Of a stretch of 64,000 nucleotides of DNA, positions 57,557-64,000 are shown piece by piece. The notes below the pieces were generated by a model. The model worked only from the letters and a program-made list of their open reading frames with translations. It made no database searches and was not told the origin of the DNA. The first letter of the stretch is position 1; the number at the start of each line of letters is the position of its first letter. A program made the position numbers and the translations under genes. This DNA comes from Mycolicibacterium moriokaense (GTDB lineage Bacteria; Actinomycetota; Actinomycetes; Mycobacteriales; Mycobacteriaceae). The DNA lies in NCBI RefSeq assembly GCF_003201655.1, contig NZ_QJJU01000021.1:1-64000 (forward strand), read 5' to 3'.

Positions 57557-59707
57557 TCACTTCAGACCCGCGGCGTCCATGCCGCGCAGTTCCTTCTTCA
57601 GGTCATGAATCTCGTCGCGGATCCGTGCCGCGAGCTCGAACTGGAGGTCGCGCGCGGCGGCCATCATCTGCTCAGTTAGATCTCTGATGAGATCGGCCAA
57701 TTCGGCGCGCGGCATGTTGGTGGTGTCGCGGCCCTCGATGATGCCTGCGCTGACCGCACGTCCTGGCTCACCCTGAGCGCGACGGCCACGCGACGAGTTG
57801 CGGCCCGAACCGCCCACCTCGACATCGTCGGCTTCGCGATAGACCTGATCGAGAATGTCAGCGATTTTCTTGCGCAGCGGCTTCGGGTCGATGCCGTGCT
57901 CCAGGTTGTAGGCGACCTGCTTGGCGCGTCGGCGGTCGGTCTCATCGATGGCCTCGCGCATCGAGTCGGTGATCTTGTCGGCGTACATGTGCACTTCGCC
58001 GGACACGTTTCGGGCGGCGCGGCCGATGGTCTGGATGAGGCTTCGCGCTGACCGCAGAAAGCCCTCCTTGTCCGCATCCAGGATCGACACCAGCGACACC
58101 TCTGGCAGGTCGAGACCCTCCCGCAGCAGGTTGATTCCAACGAGCACGTCGTAATCGCCGAGCCGCAGTTGCCGCAGCAGTTCGACCCGGCGGAGCGTGT
58201 CAACCTCCGAATGCAGGTAGCGCACCCGGATACCCAGCTCGAGTAGGTAGTCGGTGAGGTCCTCGGCCATTTTCTTGGTCAGCGTGGTGACCAGGACCCG
58301 CTCGTTGAGTTCGGTTCGCTTGCGAATCTCGCCGATCAGATCGTCGATCTGGCCCTTGGTGGACTTGACGACGATCTGTGGATCGACCAGTCCGGTCGGG
58401 CGGATCACCTGCTCGACGAACTCCCCCGCGGTCTGGCTGAGCTCATAGGGTCCTGGTGTCGCCGAGAGGTACACCGTCTGCCCGATCCGGTCGGCGAACT
58501 CCTCCCACGTCAGCGGACGGTTATCGACAGCCGACGGCAGGCGGAAGCCGAAATCGACCAGGTTGCGCTTGCGCGACATATCGCCCTCGTACATGCCGCC
58601 GATCTGGGGCACCGTCACGTGCGACTCGTCGATGACGAGCAAGAAGTCTTCGGGGAAGTAGTCCAGCAGCGTCGCAGGCGCGGAGCCCGCCGGGCGGGCA
58701 TCGATGTGCCGCGAGTAGTTCTCGATACCCGAGCAGAACCCGACCTGGCGCATCATCTCGACGTCGTAGTTGGTCCGCATCCGCAGCCGCTGCGCCTCCA
58801 GCAGCTTGCCCTGGCCTTCCAGCTCGGCCAGCCGCTCCTCGAGTTCCTGCTCGATGGTGGAGATCGCATGCGCCATGCGCTCCGGACCTGCGACGTAATG
58901 GGTGGCCGGGAAGACCCTTAGCGAGTCGACCTTGCGTACGACGTCGCCGGTCAGCGGGTGCATGTAGTAGAGCGCCTCGATCTCGTCGCCGAAGTACTCG
59001 ATGCGGACCGCCAGTTCCTCGTATGACGGGATGATCTCGACGGTGTCGCCGCGGACCCGGAACGACCCGCGGGTGAATGCCATGTCGTTGCGGGTGTACT
59101 GCACATCGACCAGGAGCCGCAGCAGCCCGTCCCGCGGAACCTCGTCACCGACGTTGAGCTCTACCGAACGGTCCAGATAGGACTGCGGGGTGCCGAGGCC
59201 GTAGATGCAGGACACGGACGCGACCACAACCACGTCGCGGCGCGAGAGCAGGCTCGACGTCGCGGAGTGACGCAGCCGCTCCACGTCGTCGTTGATCGAG
59301 CTGTCCTTCTCGATGTAGGTGTCGGTCTGCGCGATATACGCCTCAGGCTGGTAGTAGTCGTAATACGACACGAAGTACTCAACGGCGTTGTGCGGCAACA
59401 TCTCTCGCAGCTCGTTGGCGAGCTGGGCGGCCAGTGTCTTGTTGGGAGCCATCACCAATGTTGGCCGTTGCAGCCGCTCGATGAGCCACGCTGTAGTGGC
59501 CGACTTGCCGGTGCCGGTGGCGCCAAGCAGCACGATGTCGTGCTCCCCCGCCTGGATCCGTCGCTCCAGCTCCTCGATGGCTGCCGGCTGATCCCCGGCC
59601 GGCTCGTGCTCGCTGACCACCTCGAAGCGACCGCCAACCCGGACGATGTCGTCGACGGCGCGGTACTCCGAGTGCGCAAGCACGGGATGTTCGGTAGCGA
59701 AAGCCAT
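57557..59707 (-). CDS. uvrB: Excinuclease ABC subunit B
   Basis: This nucleotide excision repair helicase-like subunit loads on damage from UvrA and recruits UvrC. It has 716 residues. Walker [12 protein letters not shown] is near 64, the beta-hairpin [17 protein letters not shown] near 118-134, helicase motifs DESHV and QTIGRAARN, and a C-terminal UVR domain ([20 protein letters not shown]) for UvrC binding. The ATG at 59707 gives the conserved AFATEHPV start, and the damage promoter's -10 lies 7 bases upstream. Earlier in-frame ATGs would include the promoter. Confidence 0.97.
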   Translation of the reverse strand: MAFATEHPVLAHSEYRAVDDIVRVGGRFEVVSEHEPAGDQPAAIEELERRIQAGEHDIVLLGATGTGKSATTAWLIERLQRPTLVMAPNKTLAAQLANELREMLPHNAVEYFVSYYDYYQPEAYIAQTDTYIEKDSSINDDVERLRHSATSSLLSRRDVVVVASVSCIYGLGTPQSYLDRSVELNVGDEVPRDGLLRLLVDVQYTRNDMAFTRGSFRVRGDTVEIIPSYEELAVRIEYFGDEIEALYYMHPLTGDVVRKVDSLRVFPATHYVAGPERMAHAISTIEQELEERLAELEGQGKLLEAQRLRMRTNYDVEMMRQVGFCSGIENYSRHIDARPAGSAPATLLDYFPEDFLLVIDESHVTVPQIGGMYEGDMSRKRNLVDFGFRLPSAVDNRPLTWEEFADRIGQTVYLSATPGPYELSQTAGEFVEQVIRPTGLVDPQIVVKSTKGQIDDLIGEIRKRTELNERVLVTTLTKKMAEDLTDYLLELGIRVRYLHSEVDTLRRVELLRQLRLGDYDVLVGINLLREGLDLPEVSLVSILDADKEGFLRSARSLIQTIGRAARNVSGEVHMYADKITDSMREAIDETDRRRAKQVAYNLEHGIDPKPLRKKIADILDQVYREADDVEVGGSGRNSSRGRRAQGEPGRAVSAGIIEGRDTTNMPRAELADLIRDLTEQMMAAARDLQFELAARIRDEIHDLKKELRGMDAAGLK

Positions 59708-59714
59708 ATTCACC

Positions 59715-59737
59715 AGGGTAGAACCCGTCACCGACAT
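59715..59737 (-). promoter_or_regulatory. Probable PafBC-type (RecA-NDp) promoter of uvrB
   Basis: ATGTCGGTG-N8-TACCCT on the minus strand matches TTGTCRGTG-N8-TANNNT in 8 of 9 positions of the upstream element, with exact spacing. The -10 ends 7 bases before the uvrB ATG, so the message would be leaderless. It overlaps the divergent DUF402 start. No LexA palindrome is present. Confidence 0.65.
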
Positions 59738-60287
59738 GTTCTGTTCCAGCGCCACTATCCTTGAGCGCATCCACGCTCCGAAGCACGAAACGTTCGACCT
59801 GCTGGCCCGCACCAACACCGATCCGAAGGGCATCGTGCGGGCCGTGGACGTCTACACCGTCGAGCCGTGGGGCCTGTATATGGCGCGGCCGACACCCGGC
59901 AGGGCCCAATTCCACTACATGGAGTCGTGGCTGCTGCCATCGCTCGGGCTCCGGGCGACGGTGTTCCATTTCAACCCCGGCCACGAACTCGACCAGGACT
60001 ACTACCTGGACGTCGGCCGGTATAGGCCGGGCGCGAAGGCATGGCACTCCGAGGACCACTACCTGGATCTCGTCGTGCGGACCGGTGCAGGCGTCGAGCT
60101 GTCCGATGTCGACGAGCTGCTGACCGCCGTACGCCACGGCCTGCTCACCCCGGAAGACGGCGAGCAAGCGGTGCAGACGGCCGTCGCCGCGATCGACGGC
60201 CTTTCTCGGCACGACTACGACCTCGACCGGTGGCTCGCGGGCAACGGCATGGCACTGAGCTGGCGCGTCGGGCGCCAACCGGCCTGA
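59736..60287 (+). CDS. DUF402 family protein (Rv1632c type)
   Basis: This 183-residue protein has the DUF402 domain ([45 protein letters not shown] ... DYYLDVGRY), the fold of FomD/ribonuclease-G-associated beta-barrel proteins that bind metal and act on nucleotides in some species. The conserved part starts near [11 protein letters not shown]. The only ordinary in-frame start before it is the ATG at 59736, which lies within the uvrB promoter. It is divergent from uvrB. Confidence 0.8.
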   Translation: MFCSSATILERIHAPKHETFDLLARTNTDPKGIVRAVDVYTVEPWGLYMARPTPGRAQFHYMESWLLPSLGLRATVFHFNPGHELDQDYYLDVGRYRPGAKAWHSEDHYLDLVVRTGAGVELSDVDELLTAVRHGLLTPEDGEQAVQTAVAAIDGLSRHDYDLDRWLAGNGMALSWRVGRQPA

Positions 60288-60398
60288 CCAGCACCTCAGG
60301 TCGGGTAACGGTTGGCTTCGTTACGTCGATGATCTTGTGATGACAAATAACCGCAGGTCACTCGGCAACGATGTGCTTCCGACTCGGCGAGGGTTGTA

Positions 60399-60971
60399 AT
60401 GTCGGCTGTCATGAGCTCGACCAAGCGTGGATGGCTTGCGATCGCTGCGTTTGCAGTGGTCGGAGCCACTGTGCAGTTAAGTCCGGCGACGGCACTTGCC
60501 GATCCGAATGCCGGACCGCAGACCGAGGTAGCGCCGCCGCCCGGCGATCAGCTGCAGCACAACGTCACCTATCGAGCACGCGCGGACGGCACATCCCGGG
60601 GAGCGGTGGTCGCGTACAAGATCGACGACACAAACGTCAACAGCGAACAGCCGACACTGCTGCCGGGAAGCACGTTCGAGGTGAACACGGTCCTCGCCGA
60701 CCCCAAGCAGGCGGGCATGGAACTGTCCATCCAGTGGCCGTATGGATCGAACCTGCACTGCGAGATCCTCGTCGACGACCAGATCACGGCGCAGGCCGAT
60801 CAGTTCATCGCCCCGCGGTTGCTTCACCCCAAGGATGACCCGCTCTACGGTGTCATCCAATGTGGCGCCCCGCTGGACACACCTATCGGCGGTGAAACCG
60901 CCGTACCTGCCAACCCGGCGGCAGCGACCCCGGCCGCTCCCGCGGCTCCTGCGCCGCCACCCGCTGCCTGA
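60399..60971 (+). CDS. Exported protein with Pro/Ala-rich tail
   Basis: This 190-residue protein has a signal peptide (KRGWLAIAAFAVVGATVQL, cleavage-like ATALADP near 30-35). A globular domain with two Cys (LHCEIL and VIQCGAP) could form a disulfide, and the C-terminus is Ala/Pro-rich (from about 165). Proteins of this type are common in mycobacterial culture filtrates; function is not recognised. The ATG at 60399 follows GAGGG; a second ATG is four codons later. Confidence 0.8.
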   Translation: MSAVMSSTKRGWLAIAAFAVVGATVQLSPATALADPNAGPQTEVAPPPGDQLQHNVTYRARADGTSRGAVVAYKIDDTNVNSEQPTLLPGSTFEVNTVLADPKQAGMELSIQWPYGSNLHCEILVDDQITAQADQFIAPRLLHPKDDPLYGVIQCGAPLDTPIGGETAVPANPAAATPAAPAAPAPPPAA

Positions 60972-60974
60972 CGG

Positions 60975-62138
60975 CTACGGCCGCCAGCCGGTCGTTTCGG
61001 CCCATTCCTGGGCGCGGCCGTACGCGTCGAGGAACCACGGTTCCTTGGCCTCGGCGTAGTCCTGCGCTGCCAGCGCGGCGCGTTTGGCCTTCAGATAGTC
61101 CTGCAGCACAACCGGATTGGCCCTCAACCAGTCCACGAACAACAGCGCGAACCGCTGGTTGGGCCATCCGTCCACGCGGATATGAACGTTCGCCGGCCGG
61201 CCCGGATCCGCGGCACCATGTAATCGCTTCTGCCACAGCGACGGATCGTCAGAATGCGGCACATCGCTCTTGATGTGCGGTCGACGAGGATAGCCGGCGT
61301 TGGCCAGCGACTCAGCGAGTTCGTCGGCGACGTCAAGGGAAGCGACCGTGATCTGGATGTCGATGACGTCCTTGGCGTCCATGCCCTCGACGGCGGTTGA
61401 GCCGATGTGGTCGACACGTAATGCCTTTGATCCACACGCGGTTTGGAGCCGCTTGATGATGCGTTGCGCATCGTCTGGCCAGTCCTGGTTGTACGGCACT
61501 AGCTCTGGCGTCGGCGAGACCGCCTGTCGGGTTCGGATGTTGTGCGCCAGCGGCAGCACCCGGTTGTACCAGAGGTCGCGTGCCTTCTCGACGAGCTCGC
61601 CCTGTGAGCCCGAATTGTCCAGCAGCACATCGGCTATCGCGCGACGTTGCTCCTCCGACGCCTGCGCCTTGATCCGCGCCCTGGCGTCGGCCTCGTCCAT
61701 TCCCCGCTGCTGGACGAGCCGGGTTACTCGCATTTCGATGGGAGCGGTAACCACCACTACGAGCGGGAACATCGGGGCCATCCCGGTCTCAACGAGCAGC
61801 GGGATGTCCTCAACCACGACAGCGTCGTCGTGCACCGCGTCGATGATCTCCTGACGACGGTGCCCAACCAGCGGGTGCACGATCCCGTTCAGCGTGGCGC
61901 GTCGCTCGTCGTCGACGAAGGCCTTGGCGGCCAGCGCCGGGCGGTTCAGGGCCCCATCGGGCAGCAGGATGTCCTCGCCGAACGCCTGGACCAGCTGCGC
62001 GAGCCCCTCGGTGCCGGGTTCGACGACCTCGCGGGCTATCACGTCTCCGTCGACGATGATGCCGCCACATTCACTGAATGTGGCGGACACCGTCGACTTG
62101 CCGGCGCCGATACCGCCGGTCAGACCGATGCGCAGCAT
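60975..62138 (-). CDS. coaE: Dephospho-CoA kinase fused to a GrpB (UPF0157) domain
   Basis: This enzyme catalyses the last step of coenzyme A synthesis. It has 387 residues. Residues 1-200 form the CoaE kinase with P-loop GGIGAGKST at 8-16, DGDVIAREVV and the QRGMDEADARARI segment. Residues 205-387 are a GrpB/UPF0157 domain (VPYNQDWPDDAQRII, RVDHIGSTAVEGM), which is a nucleotidyltransferase-like fold and a fusion characteristic of mycobacteria. It starts 9 bases after rpsA, in the same operon. Confidence 0.95.
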   Translation of the reverse strand: MLRIGLTGGIGAGKSTVSATFSECGGIIVDGDVIAREVVEPGTEGLAQLVQAFGEDILLPDGALNRPALAAKAFVDDERRATLNGIVHPLVGHRRQEIIDAVHDDAVVVEDIPLLVETGMAPMFPLVVVVTAPIEMRVTRLVQQRGMDEADARARIKAQASEEQRRAIADVLLDNSGSQGELVEKARDLWYNRVLPLAHNIRTRQAVSPTPELVPYNQDWPDDAQRIIKRLQTACGSKALRVDHIGSTAVEGMDAKDVIDIQITVASLDVADELAESLANAGYPRRPHIKSDVPHSDDPSLWQKRLHGAADPGRPANVHIRVDGWPNQRFALLFVDWLRANPVVLQDYLKAKRAALAAQDYAEAKEPWFLDAYGRAQEWAETTGWRP

Positions 62139-62147
62139 GCGCGTCGG

Positions 62148-63596
62148 CTAGGCGCTGCCGGCGAGCTTCTCCCGCAGGGCCGCGAGCTGGGCGTCGCTGG
62201 CCAGCGACCCACCGGCCGCGGGCTCCTCGGAGCGCGAAGCGCCGTTTGAGGGGGAAGACGGCCGCGCTGCTTCTTCGGCTTCCGCAGCGGCGAACTTCTC
62301 CATCTGCGTGGTGTGCATCTTGTGGCGACGCTCGGCCTCCGCGTAGCGGGACTCCCACTCTTCACGCTGCTTGTCGAAGCCTTCGAGCCACTCGTTGGTC
62401 TCGGAGTCGAAGCCCTCGGGGAAGATGTAGTTGCCCGCCTCGTCGTAGCTGTCGGCCATGCCGTACTTCGAGGGGTCGAACTCCTCGGTGTAGTCCTCGT
62501 TGGCCTGCTTGAGGCTCAGCGAGATACGGCGACGCTCCAGGTCGATGTCGATAACCTTGACCATCGCGTCGTCGCCGACCTGGACCACCTGGTCGGGGAC
62601 CTCGACGTGGCGCTCCGAGAGCTCCGAGATGTGCACCAGACCCTCGATGCCCTCCTCGACGCGGACAAACGCGCCGAACGGCACCAGCTTGGTGACCTTG
62701 CCGGGGACGATCTGGCCGATCGCGTGGGTGCGGGCGAAATGGCGCCACGGATCTTCCTGAGTGGCCTTGAGCGACAACGAAACCCGCTCGCGATCCATGT
62801 CGACGTCGAGCACCTCGACGGTGACCTCGTCGCCCACGTTGACGACCTCCGACGGATGGTCGATGTGCTTCCAGGACAGCTCAGAGACATGCACCAGGCC
62901 GTCGACGCCGCCAAGATCGACGAACGCGCCGAAGTTGACGATCGACGAAACCACGCCCTTGCGGATGGCGCCCTTCGTGAGCTGGTTGAGGAACTCGCTG
63001 CGCACCTCGGACTGGGTCTGCTCCAGCCAGGCGCGGCGCGAAAGCACCACGTTGTTGCGGTTCTTGTCGAGCTCGATGATCTTGGCCTCGATCTCCTTGC
63101 CGATGTACGGCTGCAGATCGCGGACACGACGCATCTCGACCAGCGACGCGGGCAGGAAGCCGCGCAGGCCGATGTCGAGGATCAGGCCACCCTTGACGAC
63201 CTCGATGACGGTGCCCTTTACGGCCTCGTCCTTTTCCTTGAGCTCTTCGATGGTGCCCCAGGCGCGCTCGTACTGAGCGCGCTTCTTGGACAGGATCAGG
63301 CGGCCTTCCTTGTCCTCCTTGGTGAGGACCAGGGCTTCGACCTCATCGCCGACGGAAACGACCTCGTTGGGGTCGACGTCGTGCTTGATGGAGAGCTCAC
63401 GGGAAGGGATGACACCTTCGGTCTTGTAACCGATGTCGAGCAGGACTTCGTCACGGTCAACCTTGACGATCGTCCCTTCGACGATGTCGCCATCGTTGAA
63501 GTATTTGATGGTTTTGTCGATGGCGGCGAGAAAATCCTCGGCCGAGCCGATGTCGTTAAGGGCTACTTGCGGCGAGGTGACGGAGGGACTTGGCAT
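62148..63596 (-). CDS. rpsA: 30S ribosomal protein S1
   Basis: This 482-residue translation protein has four S1/OB RNA-binding repeats (about 35-105, 120-190, 207-277, 294-364). The last two carry DLGGVDGLVHVSELSW and RVEEGIEGLVHISELS. A mycobacterial C-terminal tail rich in Glu/Ala follows, in which M. tuberculosis changes have been linked to pyrazinamide response. The ATG at 63596 begins PSPSVTSPQVALNDIG. It is upstream of coaE in the same operon. Confidence 0.97.
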   Translation of the reverse strand: MPSPSVTSPQVALNDIGSAEDFLAAIDKTIKYFNDGDIVEGTIVKVDRDEVLLDIGYKTEGVIPSRELSIKHDVDPNEVVSVGDEVEALVLTKEDKEGRLILSKKRAQYERAWGTIEELKEKDEAVKGTVIEVVKGGLILDIGLRGFLPASLVEMRRVRDLQPYIGKEIEAKIIELDKNRNNVVLSRRAWLEQTQSEVRSEFLNQLTKGAIRKGVVSSIVNFGAFVDLGGVDGLVHVSELSWKHIDHPSEVVNVGDEVTVEVLDVDMDRERVSLSLKATQEDPWRHFARTHAIGQIVPGKVTKLVPFGAFVRVEEGIEGLVHISELSERHVEVPDQVVQVGDDAMVKVIDIDLERRRISLSLKQANEDYTEEFDPSKYGMADSYDEAGNYIFPEGFDSETNEWLEGFDKQREEWESRYAEAERRHKMHTTQMEKFAAAEAEEAARPSSPSNGASRSEEPAAGGSLASDAQLAALREKLAGSA

Positions 63597-63644
63597 GTGG
63601 TGGGTTGCTCCGGACAGGTTGGGTCGTAGGGACTAAGGGACACG

Positions 63645-63673
63645 AGTTATTGGCGCGGCGCGAGCGCCGACAA
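63645..63673 (-). promoter_or_regulatory. Probable rpsA promoter
   Basis: On the minus strand TTGTCG (63668-63673) is followed after 17 bases by ATAACT (63645-63650). The predicted start near 63638 leaves a leader of about 40 bases before the rpsA ATG. Confidence 0.5.
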
Positions 63674-63802
63674 ATGCTGCGCACCCGCGATCGTGCACAG
63701 ACGGGTACCCGTTGAGGTTACTCGACTGTGTACATGCTGGACAAACTCGGTCTCCTCAGCTGGTCGATCATGATCAACCGCGCCGACGATTACCCTGCTT
63801 TC

Positions 63803-64000
63803 GTGACTTATCCCGGGCTGCCTCGGCGAATCCGCAAGGTTGGGGCGCCGATCGGCGTGATCATCGTGCTCGGCACCGTCACCGGCCTGATCGTGATCGG
63901 GCTGACCGCGGTGAACCCCGTCGGCACCGGCATCGGCTTCGCGCTGTCCAGCGTGGCGATGACGATCGTCGTGCTCGCCTACCTGTGGCTGGACAGGTGG
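63803..64000 (+). CDS. PrsW-type intramembrane metalloprotease family protein, partial (5' end)
   Basis: The reading frame is open to the right edge, so the gene is incomplete: 66 residues are seen from the GTG at 63803. It begins VTYPGLPRRIRKVGAPIGVIIV, followed by two membrane segments and LAYLWLDRW, the N-terminal pattern of mycobacterial PrsW-family proteases. The catalytic motifs would lie beyond the window. TACCCT at 63791-63796 ends 6 bases before the GTG, favouring this leaderless start over an in-frame ATG at 63734. It is divergent from rpsA. Confidence 0.7.
   Translation, partial: MTYPGLPRRIRKVGAPIGVIIVLGTVTGLIVIGLTAVNPVGTGIGFALSSVAMTIVVLAYLWLDRW

Noticed and set aside
59700-59760. 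LexA (SOS) box at uvrB
   Set aside because: GAAC occurs but no matching GTTC at the right spacing; the TTGTCRGTG-N8-TANNNT motif explains damage control better.

Overview
This 64 kb window is high-GC DNA from a mycobacterium. Read right to left, the conserved genes follow the order of the M. tuberculosis Rv1630-Rv1689 block (rpsA, coaE, uvrB, Rv1634-1637 types, uvrA, lysX, infC-rpmI-rplT, pheST, the arg operon, Rv1683-1688 types, tyrS). At the left edge, tyrS is followed on the minus strand by a strong promoter and a typical mycobacterial rRNA leader. A second rRNA operon (rrnB) beside tyrS is a hallmark of rapidly growing mycobacteria, so a Mycolicibacterium-like fast grower is the best guess. 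The M. tuberculosis pks insertion near argH and the PE_PGRS gene near argC are absent. No phage, insertion sequence or CRISPR array is visible.

Layout. 1-5.6 kb: rRNA leader, tyrS, a DUF5990 protein, mpg, an ABC-2 exporter with its TetR regulator, a Trm112 protein and an exported protein. 5.7-10.5 kb: a hydrolase/acyl-CoA-synthetase fusion and an ABC-F ATPase. 10.5-18.8 kb: the complete argCJBDFRGH operon, with every junction overlapping, driven by a promoter that carries two ARG-box-like palindromes. 18.9-24.2 kb: pheST, a rhomboid-like membrane protein and an adenylyl cyclase. 24.4-26.7 kb: a DUF2236 oxygenase and an acyl-CoA dehydrogenase behind a palindromic operator. 26.7-28.95 kb: tsnR, rplT, rpmI and infC, with a rare AUC start and an attenuator-like leader. 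29-34.4 kb: DUF1844, lysX, an esterase and a small Rv1638A-like protein.

34.4-42.9 kb is the least ordinary part: a TPR protein and a CHAT (caspase-like) protease in one operon, an overlapping pair of unrecognised proteins, a small membrane protein, an LpqH-type lipoprotein, an AlkZ-like winged-helix protein and a GNAT enzyme. They lie between the conserved Rv1638A-like gene and uvrA. 42.9-64 kb: uvrA, an MBL-fold hydrolase, a P450, class I aldolase, a universal stress protein, a GT-C mannosyltransferase (Rv1635c position), hydrolase, SRPBCC and methyltransferase genes, tRNA-Cys, DUF899, an MgtC-nucleosidase pair, an MFS pump, uvrB, DUF402, an exported protein, coaE, rpsA and the start of a PrsW-type protease.

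Recurring themes are probable leaderless transcription (a -10-like hexamer 6-8 nt before the start codon at many genes), tight stop/start overlaps, convergent gene pairs that share a CTAG stop, and matching LexA-independent DNA-damage promoter motifs in front of both uvrA and uvrB. All functional calls come from reading the sequence and from family knowledge; no searches were run.
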